From an uncultured Bacteroidales bacterium (GTDB lineage Bacteria > Bacteroidota > Bacteroidia > Bacteroidales > UBA932): 64,000 nt of DNA. A program made the position numbers and the translations under genes. Position 1 is the stretch's first letter. Each line of letters opens with the position of its first letter. Location of the stretch: the NCBI GenBank assembly GCA_900316675.1, contig ONDR01000006.1, forward strand, positions 1 to 64,000. Direction: 5' to 3'. The notes beneath the pieces are model-generated. The model did no database searches. It was given only the letters and a program-made list of their open reading frames with translations, and was not told where the DNA came from. Positions 41,636 through 52,630 of the stretch are shown here, one piece after another.

Positions 41636-42988
41636 ATGAGGGCATTGAATAAGTTTTTCATGGCAGCTGCAGTGTTCATGGCTGCCGCATTTACGGCCGG
41701 TGCGCAGTTTGTGTCCGGTTACGCAGAACTGTATGACAGTGAGAATTCTGCCATACTGAAAGAACATGTAGATTACATTACGTCCTACGACTTCCAGGGC
41801 CGTAAAGCAGGGTCCGAAGGCGAAAAGGCCGTTGCCTCATATGTTTACGAGACCCTGAAGAAATACGGCGTAGAGATGCTTACCCCCAAGGAAGGGGAAG
41901 TGTTCGGCTTGGCCCGCCCAGGTCAGGATACCCTTACTTCACGAAACGTTTACGGCTTCGTGCAGGGTTATGACAAGGACCTGTCAAAACGCTACATCGT
42001 CGTAGGTGCGCGCCTGGACAACCTTGGCGCAGATTCCGTAACCGTCAACGGACAAAGGATGCCGCGGGTTTACCGTGGTGCCAACGGAAATGCATCGGGC
42101 CTTGCAGTCATGATGGAACTTGCCAAAATGGTGGCAACCGAATCCTTCCTTTTCAGGAGGTCGGTCATTTTCATCGGCTTCGGCGCTTCGCAGGAGGCCT
42201 ATGCCGGTGCGTGGTACTTCCTTAACAGGGCCTTTGCGGATGCGGGAAACATCGACGCAATGATAAATCTGGATATGATTGGCTTGAATGCCTCTGATTT
42301 CCAGGCTTACACTGCTTCCAACGAGGATATGAACCGAATTCTGGCCCTTGCAAAAGAGCAGCTGCAGCCCGTCCTGCCGCAGGTTTCGACGGCAGAAGCT
42401 TATCCTTCCGACCACAGGGCCTTCTATTCTGCTGAGATTCCTTCCGTAGCCTTTTCTACCGGCAGGTATGCAGAGCATGATACAGACCGCGACGACGTTT
42501 CCATTCTTGACTTTGCGTCAATGGAACGCATCCAGGAGTATCTTTTCAACTTTACCAGAACCATTGCCAACGTAGAGGTTGCTCCGGCGTTCAGGTCCTC
42601 TAAACCCAGGACTGATGTTGCCGATGTCATTTATGCATGGTACGACTGTGACAAAAAACCTACTTTCCTTGGACGCCAGGATCCCCGGTTCTTCCTTGAG
42701 AAATGGGTTTACCAGTATATCAAATATCCTGAGGATGCCATTAAAAAAGGCATTCAGGGACGTGTAAGCGTAGAATTCATAATTGATAAAGACGGTTCCG
42801 TCATCGATGCAGAGGTGACAAAGAGCGTGGATCCGCTGCTGGACGCCGAGGCCCTGAGGGTGGTGAATGCATCGCCTAAATGGAAGCCTGCAAAGGTGAA
42901 GGGCGTGACCGTTCGTTCGTCAGTATCGATACCTATAGAGTTCAAGCTTGAAAAGAAAGGAAAATTCAGTTTCGGAATAAAAAAATAA
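41636..42988 (+). CDS. M28-like domain with degenerate active site fused to TonB C-terminal domain
   Basis: 450-aa exported protein (signal MRALNKFFMAAAVFMAAAFTAGAQ). Residues about 45-315 follow the M28 aminopeptidase fold, but key positions differ: the HxD motif reads VVGARLDNLG (His to Arg), the GxxDNxSG ligand region reads GANGNASG (Asp to Gly), and the catalytic/ligand Glu-Glu pair reads GASQEAYAG (Ser-Gln). Only NLDMIG and SDHRAF keep the ligand residues, so it is probably not an active metallopeptidase. Residues about 355-445 are a TonB-C-like domain (YPEDAIKKGIQGRVSVEFII, LRVVNASPKWKPAK). Unusual fusion; 2 bp after the SPOR gene. Confidence 0.85.
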   Translation: MRALNKFFMAAAVFMAAAFTAGAQFVSGYAELYDSENSAILKEHVDYITSYDFQGRKAGSEGEKAVASYVYETLKKYGVEMLTPKEGEVFGLARPGQDTLTSRNVYGFVQGYDKDLSKRYIVVGARLDNLGADSVTVNGQRMPRVYRGANGNASGLAVMMELAKMVATESFLFRRSVIFIGFGASQEAYAGAWYFLNRAFADAGNIDAMINLDMIGLNASDFQAYTASNEDMNRILALAKEQLQPVLPQVSTAEAYPSDHRAFYSAEIPSVAFSTGRYAEHDTDRDDVSILDFASMERIQEYLFNFTRTIANVEVAPAFRSSKPRTDVADVIYAWYDCDKKPTFLGRQDPRFFLEKWVYQYIKYPEDAIKKGIQGRVSVEFIIDKDGSVIDAEVTKSVDPLLDAEALRVVNASPKWKPAKVKGVTVRSSVSIPIEFKLEKKGKFSFGIKK

Positions 42989-42994
42989 TAGATA

Positions 42995-45763
42995 ATGGAT
43001 TACAATTTTAGAGAAATCGAGAAGAAGTGGCAGGCCTGGTGGGCTCAGAACAAGATTTTTAAGACGGCAGAGGATGCATCCAAGCCTAAGTTTTATGTGC
43101 TGGACATGTTCCCTTATCCTTCAGGAGCAGGTCTTCATGTAGGACATCCGCTTGGATATATTGCCAGCGATATAGTTTCCCGTTACAAGAGGCTGAAGGG
43201 CTTCAACGTGCTTCATCCCATGGGTTATGATGCATTCGGCCTTCCGGCAGAGCAGTATGCCATCCAGACCGGACAGCATCCTGAGGTAACAACAGAAAAC
43301 AACATCGCCCGTTACCGCAGCCAGCTTGACAAGATTGGTTTCTCTTACGATTGGGACCGCGAGGTTCGCACCTGTGATCCGGATTATTACAAATGGACTC
43401 AGTGGGCCTTCCTCAAGATGTTCGACAGTTATTACAACACTGCGCTTGGCAAGGCTCGCCCTATTTCTGAGCTTATCGCCCACTTTGAGGCCGATGGCAC
43501 CAAGGGCGTCAATGCCGCTTGCACAGAGGAACTCAGCTTTACTGCCGATGAGTGGAAATCATGGCCGCAGGCCCGCAAGAGCAAGGTTCTTATGAATTAC
43601 CGCATCGCTTACCAGGGAGAAACATCAGTTAACTGGTGCCAGGAGCTTGGTACCGTTCTGGCTAACGACGAGGTTAAGGACGGTCTTTCAGTGCGCGGCG
43701 GTTTCCCGGTAGAGCAGAAGAAGATGACCCAGTGGCAGCTGCGCGTTTCTGCCTATGCAGAAAGGCTGCTTGACAGTCTGGATAAGCTGGACTGGACAGA
43801 TTCCCTTAAAGAAATGCAGCGCAACTGGATTGGCCGCTCCAGCGGTACAGATGTTGTGTTCAAGGTGCTGACCGGTGACAAAGCTACAGATATTACCATT
43901 TTTACCACTCGCGTAGATACGATATTTGGCGTAACCTTCATGGTTCTCGCCCCTGAAAGCGACCTTGCCCGTGAGCTTACCACTCCTGAAATGAAGGATG
44001 AGGTAGAGGCTTACATCGCTTCTGTAAAGAAGAAGACAGAGAGGGAAAGAATTGCAGAGACAAAAACTGTAACAGGTGTATTCTCAGGTTCTTACGGTAT
44101 CAATCCTCTAACCGGAGAAAAGGTTCCTGTATGGATTTCAGAATATGTACTGGCAGGTTACGGTACCGGTGCTATTATGGCAGTGCCTGCACACGACAGC
44201 CGTGACTATGCCTTTGCCAAGAAGTTCAATCTGCCCATCGTCCCCATCATCGAGGGCTGCGATGTTTCAGAGCAGAGCTTTGATGCCAAGGAAGGCAAGA
44301 TGTGCAATTCCGGCTTCCTGGACGGCATGGACGTTAAACAGGCCATCGAGGCTGCCAAGGACTATGTAGAGTCCAAGGGCCTGGGCCGCAGGAAAGTGAA
44401 TTATCGACTCAGGGATGCAATCTTCTCCCGCCAGCGCTACTGGGGAGAGCCGTTCCCCGTTTGCTTTGACGACGAGGGCGTGGCAATTCCTTTGCCGGAG
44501 TCAGCCCTGCCGCTCTGCCTGCCGGAGATCGACGAATTCAAGCCTACAAGCGACGGACGTCCTCCGCTTGCCCGTGCAAAGAACTGGGAGTGGGAAGGTA
44601 AACGCCTGGAAACCAGCACTATGCCTGGCTTTGCCGGCTCAAGCGCCTACTATCTCAGGTACATGGATCCCCATAACGACAAAGCTCTTGTAAGCAAAGA
44701 AGCAGACCAGTATTGGCGCAACGTAGACCTTTATATCGGCGGTTCTGAGCATGCAACCGGCCACCTTATCTATTCCCGTTTCTGGAACAAGTTCCTCTTT
44801 GATCTTGGCTATGTCTGCGAGGACGAGCCCTTCAAGAAACTTGTCAACCAGGGAATGATCCAGGGCCGCTCCAACTTCGTTTACAGGGTTGTAGGTACGA
44901 ATCAGTTCGTTTCTCTTGGCCTTAAGGACGGTTACAAGACCCAGGAGATTCATGTCGATATCAATATTGTCCGCAACGACAAGCTTGATCTTGACGCCTT
45001 CCGTGCATGGAGGCCTGAATTCAAGGATGCAGAGTTCATTCTTGAGAACGGCGAATACATTTGCGGCTGGGCTGTAGAGAAGATGAGCAAGAGTATGTTC
45101 AATGTGGTTAATCCTGACGATATCTGCGAGAACTACGGTGCCGACACCCTTCGTCTGTACGAAATGTTCCTTGGCCCTCTGGAGCAGAGCAAACCCTGGG
45201 ATACCAAGGGTATCGACGGCGTTCACCGCTTCCTGCGTAAGTTCTGGAGGCTCTTCTTTGACGGCGACACCCTTGTCGTAAAGGATGAAAAGGCTTCACC
45301 TGCAGAGCTCAAGGTATTGCACAAACTTATCGGCAAAGAAGAGGAAGACATTACCAACTTCTCTTTCAATACCACCATCAGCGCTTTCATGATTGCCGTA
45401 AACGAGCTCTCAGACCTTCAGTGCCACAAGAAGGAAATACTTGAGCCTCTGGCAGTTATGCTCAGCCCCTTTGCTCCTCACATCGCAGAGGAACTCTGGC
45501 ATGCGCTTGGCCATGAAGACTCCGTAACCTTTGCTCCTTTCCCCGTATTCGTCAAGGAGTACACGGTAGAGAACAATGCCACCTATGCTGTTTCCTTCAA
45601 CGGCAAGACAAGGTTCACCGTCGATCTGTCCAAGTCCCTTTCTCCCGCCGAGGTCGAGGCTCATGTAAGGGCCCTGCCCCAGACAGAAAAGTATGTTGGC
45701 AGCCAGAGCATCGTCAAGGTGATAGTAGTTCCCGGAAAGATTGTCAACATCGTTATAAAATAA
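42995..45763 (+). CDS. leuS: Leucine--tRNA ligase
   Basis: 922-aa class I synthetase charging tRNA-Leu. HIGH-type motif in [16 protein letters not shown], the CP1 editing domain (with [22 protein letters not shown]), the KMSKS motif in [15 protein letters not shown] and the anticodon-binding domain with [13 protein letters not shown]. It starts 6 bp after the M28-TonB gene. Confidence 0.97.
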   Translation: MDYNFREIEKKWQAWWAQNKIFKTAEDASKPKFYVLDMFPYPSGAGLHVGHPLGYIASDIVSRYKRLKGFNVLHPMGYDAFGLPAEQYAIQTGQHPEVTTENNIARYRSQLDKIGFSYDWDREVRTCDPDYYKWTQWAFLKMFDSYYNTALGKARPISELIAHFEADGTKGVNAACTEELSFTADEWKSWPQARKSKVLMNYRIAYQGETSVNWCQELGTVLANDEVKDGLSVRGGFPVEQKKMTQWQLRVSAYAERLLDSLDKLDWTDSLKEMQRNWIGRSSGTDVVFKVLTGDKATDITIFTTRVDTIFGVTFMVLAPESDLARELTTPEMKDEVEAYIASVKKKTERERIAETKTVTGVFSGSYGINPLTGEKVPVWISEYVLAGYGTGAIMAVPAHDSRDYAFAKKFNLPIVPIIEGCDVSEQSFDAKEGKMCNSGFLDGMDVKQAIEAAKDYVESKGLGRRKVNYRLRDAIFSRQRYWGEPFPVCFDDEGVAIPLPESALPLCLPEIDEFKPTSDGRPPLARAKNWEWEGKRLETSTMPGFAGSSAYYLRYMDPHNDKALVSKEADQYWRNVDLYIGGSEHATGHLIYSRFWNKFLFDLGYVCEDEPFKKLVNQGMIQGRSNFVYRVVGTNQFVSLGLKDGYKTQEIHVDINIVRNDKLDLDAFRAWRPEFKDAEFILENGEYICGWAVEKMSKSMFNVVNPDDICENYGADTLRLYEMFLGPLEQSKPWDTKGIDGVHRFLRKFWRLFFDGDTLVVKDEKASPAELKVLHKLIGKEEEDITNFSFNTTISAFMIAVNELSDLQCHKKEILEPLAVMLSPFAPHIAEELWHALGHEDSVTFAPFPVFVKEYTVENNATYAVSFNGKTRFTVDLSKSLSPAEVEAHVRALPQTEKYVGSQSIVKVIVVPGKIVNIVIK

Positions 45764-45791
45764 CACACAACACACTGAAACTTAATAACAT

Positions 45792-46718
45792 ATGGCTCAA
45801 AAACAATCAAAGTCTTCGGTACTTCTGGACTATGTCTGGATGACTATCGGCTGCGTGATATTCTGCTTGGCATGGGAAGTATTTCTCATTGCCAACCATA
45901 TTGCCAGCGGTGGTCTTGCCGGTATCTGTACGGTCATCAATTTCTGTACGGGTATTCCGGTATCCTATTCGTACATTATCCTGAACGTAGTATTGCTGGG
46001 CGTCGGTTTCCTGGTAATGGGAAAGGGCTTTGGCTTCAAGACCATTTATTGCATAGCCCTTACCTCCGTCCTGTTTGACATTATCCCAAGGATGGATTTC
46101 ATGCAACAGATTGTTGCCAACCCCATTCTGGGCGATGATGATAAAGTTCTGTATCCTATTATCGGCGGCCTTTTGGAGGCCGTGGGCATCAGCTTTATCT
46201 TCAAACGAGGCGGCAGTACCGGAGGAACGGATGTCGTAGCCCTGATACTGAATAAATTCTGGCCCATATCGCCCGGAAAGGTGTATATGAGCCTGGATAT
46301 CTTTATCATAGCTTCCGTGCTTCTGGCTCCTGGCATGGGCCTGAAAGACATGGTTTACGGTTATATCGCCATGCTGTCCTTTACCATGTTCCTGGACTTC
46401 CTGCTGCTTGGCAGCAAGGCTACGGTACAGGTGCTGGTCTTCTCCAAGAAGTATAAAGAGATTGCAGATGTTATGACAGGAAGCCTTAACAGGGGAGTGA
46501 CTGCACTTAATGCCGTAGGCTGGTATACGCAGCAGGAGAGCAAGGTTCTGCTTATCATGGTGCGCAAAACCCAGCTGTCAGTAATTACCAGGGCTATTAA
46601 AGACATAGACCCGAATGCTTTTGTAAGTGTTTCTTCTGCCAGTGCCGTTTATGGCCAGGGCTTCGATGAAATGCGTACCGGACTGGACCGCAAAAAGAAA
46701 AAACAAGAACAGGAATAA
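45792..46718 (+). CDS. YitT family membrane protein (first of a tandem pair)
   Basis: 308 aa, five to six hydrophobic helices in the DUF161 domain (including IASGGLAGICTVINFCTGIPVSYSYIILNVVLLGVGFLVMG and FKRGGSTGGTDVVALIL) and a C-terminal DUF2179 domain (about 230-290, ALNAVGWYTQQESKVLLIMVR). YitT proteins are multi-pass membrane proteins of uncertain function. It overlaps its paralogue by 1 bp, so duplication in place is likely. Confidence 0.92.
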   Translation: MAQKQSKSSVLLDYVWMTIGCVIFCLAWEVFLIANHIASGGLAGICTVINFCTGIPVSYSYIILNVVLLGVGFLVMGKGFGFKTIYCIALTSVLFDIIPRMDFMQQIVANPILGDDDKVLYPIIGGLLEAVGISFIFKRGGSTGGTDVVALILNKFWPISPGKVYMSLDIFIIASVLLAPGMGLKDMVYGYIAMLSFTMFLDFLLLGSKATVQVLVFSKKYKEIADVMTGSLNRGVTALNAVGWYTQQESKVLLIMVRKTQLSVITRAIKDIDPNAFVSVSSASAVYGQGFDEMRTGLDRKKKKQEQE

Positions 46719-47671
46719 TGAGCAATTCTTCTGATAAAAGCATCTTAAGGCTTATCAAGGAGTACATCCTGGTGGCTATCGGTATCACCATCTACGTTTT
46801 GGGATGGGTGGTCTTCCTTATTCCCAACAACCTTGTCGGTGGTGGCGTCACGGGTATAGGTACTATTCTCCAGTACGCAACCGGCTTTAACGTAGGTTAT
46901 ACCTTCTTTATAATAAACGGTATCCTGCTTATTATAGCCTTCTTCGTGATGGGGGCTGGCTTCGGCGGCAAGACCATTATGGCCATCATTCTTGCATCCA
47001 TAGGTTTGCGAGTCCTTCCGGAACTTGTTCCGGAGACGATAATCCAAGCCATCGCCCTTGATAACGGTAAGCTTATGTGCACCCTGATAGGTGCCATCAT
47101 GGCAGGTTTGGGCATAGGCATGGCCATGTCGCAGGGCGGCAGTACCGGCGGCACGGACATTATCGCCCTTATCGTCAGCAAGTACCGCAATGTCTCTCCC
47201 GGCAGGATGATATTGCTTATCGATGTAGTTATCATCGCATCTTCATTCTTCGTTCCTTCATACACGGCAGACGGCGAATTGGTGGGCTGGGCAGACAAGT
47301 TTACGGGCGTAGTATATGGCCTTCTGCTTGTAACGGTATGCGGCAACGTGATTGATATTTATCTGTCCGGTACCAAACAGTCCGTGCAGGTATTCATTCT
47401 ATCGCATAAGTATGCAGAAATCGCAGACTGCATAACCACCAACCTGCATCGCGGCGTTACAGTTATGCCGGCCCAGGGCTGGTACACAAAGGAAGAAAGC
47501 CATGTGCTTATGGTTATCAGCAAAAAGTCGGATCTTAACATAATGCTCAGGTACATAAAGTCCATTGATCCTGATGCTTTCCTGTCAGTTGCCACTACAA
47601 CCGGAGTTTACGGACGGGGCTTCGATACAATAAAAACCAAGGCAAAGAAGGTTTCTGAAAAGATTGGTTAG
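46718..47671 (+). CDS. YitT family membrane protein (second of a tandem pair)
   Basis: 317 aa, clear paralogue of the preceding gene: NLVGGGVTGIGTILQYATGFNVGYTFFIINGILLIIAFFVMG, SQGGSTGGTDIIALIVSKYRNVSPGRMI and the DUF2179 end (GWYTKEESHVLMVISKKS, ATTTGVYGRGFDTI). The shared GGSTGGTD motif is the best family marker. The two may form a heteromeric membrane protein, which is inference. Confidence 0.92.
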   Translation: MSNSSDKSILRLIKEYILVAIGITIYVLGWVVFLIPNNLVGGGVTGIGTILQYATGFNVGYTFFIINGILLIIAFFVMGAGFGGKTIMAIILASIGLRVLPELVPETIIQAIALDNGKLMCTLIGAIMAGLGIGMAMSQGGSTGGTDIIALIVSKYRNVSPGRMILLIDVVIIASSFFVPSYTADGELVGWADKFTGVVYGLLLVTVCGNVIDIYLSGTKQSVQVFILSHKYAEIADCITTNLHRGVTVMPAQGWYTKEESHVLMVISKKSDLNIMLRYIKSIDPDAFLSVATTTGVYGRGFDTIKTKAKKVSEKIG

Positions 47672-47751
47672 TCAAGATTCGTAAAATTAAGTCGTCAAGA
47701 TTCGTAAAGAAAGTAAAGATTCGTAAAGCAAAGTAAAGATTTGTAAAAATA
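47672..47751 (+). repeat. Degenerate tandem repeats based on AAGATTCGTAAA
   Basis: Four copies of about 20-22 bp, each carrying AAGATTCGTAAA or AAGATTTGTAAA and separated by A-rich runs (AATTAAGTCGTC, GAAAGTA, GCAAAGTA), lie after the YitT stop. They precede the terminator. A binding-site cluster or slippage-derived repeat are both possible. Confidence 0.7.
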
Positions 47752-47771
47752 TAATACGATTTAACAAAAAC

Positions 47772-47806
47772 CCCGTCTATAATTGAATTATGGGCGGGTG
47801 TTTTTT
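47772..47806 (+). terminator. Terminator of the YitT pair
   Basis: CCCGTCTATAAT pairs with ATTATGGGCGGG (12 bp with two G-U), loop TGA, followed by TGTTTTTT. The next gene's -7 element starts two bases after the T-run. Confidence 0.88.
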
Positions 47807-47807
47807 G

Positions 47808-47815
47808 TAAATTTG
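47808..47815 (+). promoter_or_regulatory. -7 element of the AraC-type regulator
   Basis: TAAATTTG fits TAnnTTTG; the -33 region lies in the upstream terminator, and the nearest TTG is 22 bases away. Start site about 47820, leader about 32 bases. Confidence 0.55.
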
Positions 47816-47851
47816 CCGCCAAGGACGGAACAAAAAACGTCGCCATGATCT

Positions 47852-48748
47852 ATGATCGAAACTGTAATAGGTTCCTTTTCTATTGTCGGCAGCATGTTGC
47901 TGATTTTGACAGATAAATCTTTAGGTAAAATGTTAGTGCTGATGCTTGTAATCTATCAAGCTGCAGCCCTTATTGCTGCACTGCTGTCTCCTGATCCGGA
48001 TTCTTGCGGTGTATGGTCTCCCCGTATGTTGGTTTTTTGCGCCGGTATAGCTGTGCCGGTTGTGGTGTCCCTGGCCGTAAACCTTTTCAAGAAGTGTGCG
48101 GATTCTTCTTTTTTATTAGGAGAATACAGCGGAAAGGATTTTGTGATAGAATCTGCCAGGTATGTGTATTCGGTGTGCTTTATGGCCTTGCTTCTGGCGT
48201 CAGAGTCTTCCTGGGGCGCCTCATTCACAGTGCGTTATATCGTTCAGGGAGTATTCCTGATCCTGGCCATTATCCTGCTTTTCCTGGTTTCGGTCCGGTA
48301 TCTGGCAATGGCCGGCAAGGACAAACAGAGCCTTGACTCTGAGCCATCGGATATGGAGGTGCGCATTTACGAGAAGATAATACGTTACCTGGAAGAAAAG
48401 AAACCATACCTTGATGCAGCTTTTACCATGGAACGCCTGTGCCGCTATCTGGGGACTAATCGTGGATACGTTTCCCGCAGTGTGAATCACTGTACCGGAA
48501 AGAATCTGGCACGGGTGGTAAACTCTTACCGTGTCCGTCATGCCATGGAACTGTTCAGGAATGACATGAGCCTGAAGATATCGGATCTATGGCAGATGTC
48601 GGGTTTTGGCAGCAAGGTTACTTTCCTGGCCGCCTTCCGCATAGAGAATAATATTAATCCCCGGGAATGGTGCAAGGAGCTTCGGGACGAGTCTGCAAGA
48701 GACCGGAAACTCCTTTCCAAGAACAAGGGACAGGGGCCAGAACGGTAA
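47852..48748 (+). CDS. Membrane-bound AraC family regulator
   Basis: 298 aa. Three or four hydrophobic helices in the N-terminal half (about 1-45, 50-70, 105-125 and 130-150) are followed by a cytoplasmic AraC/XylS HTH domain (about 190-285) with FTMERLCRYLGTNRGYVSRSV, then LKISDLWQMSGFGSKVTFLAAF and NPREW. Such membrane-tethered AraC proteins are common in Bacteroidales and their inducers are mostly unknown. Its last 95 bp overlap the leftward RluA-type gene, a long convergent overlap. Confidence 0.87.
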   Translation: MIETVIGSFSIVGSMLLILTDKSLGKMLVLMLVIYQAAALIAALLSPDPDSCGVWSPRMLVFCAGIAVPVVVSLAVNLFKKCADSSFLLGEYSGKDFVIESARYVYSVCFMALLLASESSWGASFTVRYIVQGVFLILAIILLFLVSVRYLAMAGKDKQSLDSEPSDMEVRIYEKIIRYLEEKKPYLDAAFTMERLCRYLGTNRGYVSRSVNHCTGKNLARVVNSYRVRHAMELFRNDMSLKISDLWQMSGFGSKVTFLAAFRIENNINPREWCKELRDESARDRKLLSKNKGQGPER

Positions 48749-49409
48749 GCTCTTCTTTTGTCACAGGATGGGGAAGCGTTATGCTTCTGGCATGAAGGCT
48801 GATGCTACCGTCTGGGTTGCTCCTTGGCGCGCCGTATTTCAGGTCTCCCTTAATTGTGCAGCCGATGCCGGATAGCTGGCAGCGAATCTGGTGGTGACGG
48901 CCTGTCAGCAGCTCGACCTGCAAAAGATGGTATCTTTCCGTACTGCCAAGGTAGGTGTAAATAAGTTTGGCCAGTTTGGCATCCCTGTATTTTCCTTCTT
49001 TTACTATATAGCTCTTATTCTGCTCTTCGCGGCGAAGCAGCCAGTTTTCCAGCAGGGCGTGCGGCTGCTCAGGTGCGGCGACGCACAGGGCCAGATATAT
49101 CTTGTGGACTGTGCCTTCGCGGAAGGCTGCGCTAAGCCTTTCAAGGGCCTTGGATGTCTTTGCAAATACGGTAATGCCGCTTACAGGGCGGTCCAGACGG
49201 TGGGGGATACCCAGGAATACTTTACCCGGTTTGGAGTTGCGTATGGCAATGAAGGCCTTGTATTTGTCGCACAAGGTCTCGTCGCCGGTCTTGTCACCCT
49301 GGACAATTTCGCCCGCGCGCTTGCATACGATCAAAAGATGATTGTCTTCATATAGGATCCTATCCTGCAGGTCCTTATACTCCTGTTCCGTCAGTTGCCT
49401 GTATTCCAT
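48654..49409 (-). CDS. RluA family pseudouridine synthase
   Basis: 251-aa pseudouridine synthase. The catalytic aspartate is in HRLDRPVSGITVFAKTSKAL; other family motifs are LYEDNHLLIVCKRAG, HKIYLALC and GRHHQIRCQLSGIG. RluA-type enzymes modify uridines in 23S rRNA or tRNA; which one is unclear. The last 31 residues are encoded over the 3' end of the AraC gene, so either the overlap is real or the C-terminal tail is dispensable. Confidence 0.92.
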   Translation of the reverse strand: MEYRQLTEQEYKDLQDRILYEDNHLLIVCKRAGEIVQGDKTGDETLCDKYKAFIAIRNSKPGKVFLGIPHRLDRPVSGITVFAKTSKALERLSAAFREGTVHKIYLALCVAAPEQPHALLENWLLRREEQNKSYIVKEGKYRDAKLAKLIYTYLGSTERYHLLQVELLTGRHHQIRCQLSGIGCTIKGDLKYGAPRSNPDGSISLHARSITLPHPVTKEELTVLAPVPCSWKGVSGLLQTRPEAPCTIPGD

Positions 49410-49427
49410 AAATGTCTAATTACTCTG

Positions 49428-49448
49428 CAAAGATATGACAAAATGTCA
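49428..49448. promoter_or_regulatory. RluA-gene promoter and TGACA-AAA-TGTCA inverted repeat upstream of dnaK
   Basis: Minus strand TATCTTTG (49435-49428) is the -7 element of the RluA-type gene. It abuts a perfect 5-bp inverted repeat TGACA-AAA-TGTCA (49436-49448), suitable for a dimeric regulator. It sits between the divergent rluA-type gene and dnaK. No TAnnTTTG for dnaK was found, so dnaK may use an alternative sigma factor; that is inference. Confidence 0.5.
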
Positions 49449-49542
49449 GAAAAAACGAATTGGCATAACATTCGATATAAATGAAGGCGTCGGTCCTGAA
49501 GACAGGGCTGGCAGATGAAAAGATAAAAAGGAGATTAATAAT

Positions 49543-51420
49543 ATGGGAAAAATTATTGGAATCGATTTGGGTACAACCAATTCATGCGTAGCGGTAATGG
49601 AAGGTAACCAGCCTACCGTTATCATCAACAATGAGGGTCAGCGTACTACTCCTTCAGTTGTTGCTTTCACTGAAGGCGGTGAGCGTAAGGTGGGTAGCCC
49701 TGCAAAGCGTCAGGCTATCACCAATCCTGCCAACACCGTATTCTCTATCAAGAGGTTCATGGGTGAGACCTACGATCAGGTTAACACAGAGGTAAGCCGC
49801 GTTCCTTACAAGGTGGTTCGTGGTAACAACAACACTCCCCGCGTAGATATCAACGGCCGTCTCTACTCTCCTCAGGAGATTTCTGCAATGGTTCTTCAGA
49901 AGATGAAGAAGACCGCAGAGGATTATCTTCGCCAGGAGGTTACAGAGGCAATCGTAACCGTTCCTGCATACTTCAGCGACTCTCAGCGTCAGGCTACCAA
50001 AGAGGCTGGTAAGATTGCCGGTCTTGATGTTAAGCTTATCATCAACGAGCCTACCGCAGCCGCACTTGCATACGGTCTTGACAAGACTGACAAGAGCATG
50101 AACGTTGCAGTTTACGACCTTGGTGGCGGTACCTTTGATATTTCTATCCTTGAGCTCGACTCCGGAATCTTCGCTGTTAAGTCTACCAACGGTGATACCC
50201 ACCTTGGCGGTGATGACTTCGACCAGGTAATTATCGACTGGCTGGCAAGCGAGTTCGCAGCAGAGAACGGTGGCGCAGACCTCAAAAAGGACCCTATGGC
50301 TCTCCAGAGACTTAAAGAGGCCGCAGAGAAGGCTAAGATAGAACTCTCTAACCAGACTTCTACAGAGATCAACCTTCCTTACATCATGCCGGTTGACGGT
50401 GTGCCTAAGCACCTTGTAAAGACCCTTACCAGGGCTAAGTTCGAGATGCTTTGCGACGACCTCTTCCAGCGTACCATCGAGCCTTGCCGCAACGCTCTTG
50501 CAGCAGCAAAGATGAACGTATCCGACATTGACGAGGTTCTGCTCGTGGGCGGTTCAACCCGTATCCCTAAGATCCAGGAGATCGTTAAGAACTTCTTTGG
50601 CAAGGAACCTAACCGCAGCGTTAACCCGGATGAGGTTGTTGCAGTTGGTGCAGCCATCCAGGGCGGTGTGCTCGCAGGCGATGTTAAGGATGTGATCCTT
50701 ACCGATGTTACCCCGCTTTCACTTGGTATCGAGACCCTTGGCGGCGTTATGACCAAGATGATTGATGCAAACACCACCATTCCTGTAGATAAGGAGCAGA
50801 TTTTCTCTACAGCAGCTGACAACCAGCCTTCAGTAGAAATCCGCGTGCTCCAGGGCGAGCGTCCTATGGCAAAGGACAACAAGCAGATTGGTGTCTTCCA
50901 TCTTGACGGCATCGCTCCCGCACCCCGTGGCGTGCCTCAGATTGCAGTGAAATTCTCTATCGATGTCAGCGGTATTCTTAGCGTATCCGCAGTGGATAAG
51001 GCTACAGGCAAGGCCCAGAGCGTTAGAATCGAGGCTTCTTCAGGCCTGTCAGAGGACGAGATCAAGCGTATGCGCGACGAGGCCAAGGCTAACGAGGCTG
51101 CAGATAAGGCAGAGAAGGAGCGCGTTGACAAGATCAACGAGGCCGACGCCCTTTGCTTCCAGGCAGAGAAGTTCCTTAAAGAGAACGGTGACAAGGTTCC
51201 TGCAACCGTTAAGGACGAGGTAGAGAAGAACGTAAGCGCACTTAAGGAGGCTATCAAGACCCAGAATCTTGCCGACATCGACAAGTACAAAGAGGCTCTT
51301 AACAAGGCATTTGAGGCTATGTACCAGCAGGCACAGCAGGCCCAGGGCCCTCAGGGTCCCCAGCCTGGTCCTCAGCCCGGTCCTCAGGGTCCTCAGGACA
51401 ACGCTCCGGATGAGCAGTAA
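49543..51420 (+). CDS. dnaK: Chaperone protein DnaK (Hsp70)
   Basis: 625 aa. The ATPase domain has [31 protein letters not shown] and [15 protein letters not shown]; the substrate-binding domain starts near residue 380 ([16 protein letters not shown]). The C-terminal tail is a PQGP-rich stretch ([17 protein letters not shown]) ending DNAPDEQ, without the EEVDxK-like end seen in many DnaK proteins. A good AAGGAG lies 9 bases before the ATG. No grpE or dnaJ nearby. Confidence 0.96.
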   Translation: MGKIIGIDLGTTNSCVAVMEGNQPTVIINNEGQRTTPSVVAFTEGGERKVGSPAKRQAITNPANTVFSIKRFMGETYDQVNTEVSRVPYKVVRGNNNTPRVDINGRLYSPQEISAMVLQKMKKTAEDYLRQEVTEAIVTVPAYFSDSQRQATKEAGKIAGLDVKLIINEPTAAALAYGLDKTDKSMNVAVYDLGGGTFDISILELDSGIFAVKSTNGDTHLGGDDFDQVIIDWLASEFAAENGGADLKKDPMALQRLKEAAEKAKIELSNQTSTEINLPYIMPVDGVPKHLVKTLTRAKFEMLCDDLFQRTIEPCRNALAAAKMNVSDIDEVLLVGGSTRIPKIQEIVKNFFGKEPNRSVNPDEVVAVGAAIQGGVLAGDVKDVILTDVTPLSLGIETLGGVMTKMIDANTTIPVDKEQIFSTAADNQPSVEIRVLQGERPMAKDNKQIGVFHLDGIAPAPRGVPQIAVKFSIDVSGILSVSAVDKATGKAQSVRIEASSGLSEDEIKRMRDEAKANEAADKAEKERVDKINEADALCFQAEKFLKENGDKVPATVKDEVEKNVSALKEAIKTQNLADIDKYKEALNKAFEAMYQQAQQAQGPQGPQPGPQPGPQGPQDNAPDEQ

Positions 51421-51437
51421 TCCGGCGAATTCTAAAA

Positions 51438-51472
51438 AAACGGTGCGGATTTTTATCTGCACCGTTTTTTTT
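51438..51472 (+). terminator. Terminator of dnaK
   Basis: AAACGGTGC pairs with GCACCGTTT, extended by GAT/ATC around a TTTT loop, followed by a run of T. The trpS -7 element begins just past the T-run. Confidence 0.93.
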
Positions 51473-51473
51473 A

Positions 51474-51481
51474 TACCTTTG
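51474..51481 (+). promoter_or_regulatory. -7 element of trpS
   Basis: TACCTTTG fits TAnnTTTG; -33 unclear because the region overlaps the dnaK terminator. Start near 51486, leader about 20 bases. Confidence 0.6.
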
Positions 51482-51493
51482 CGATTCTATTAA

Positions 51494-52618
<1,125 letters not shown>

Positions 52619-52630
52619 GGGAACGTAACT

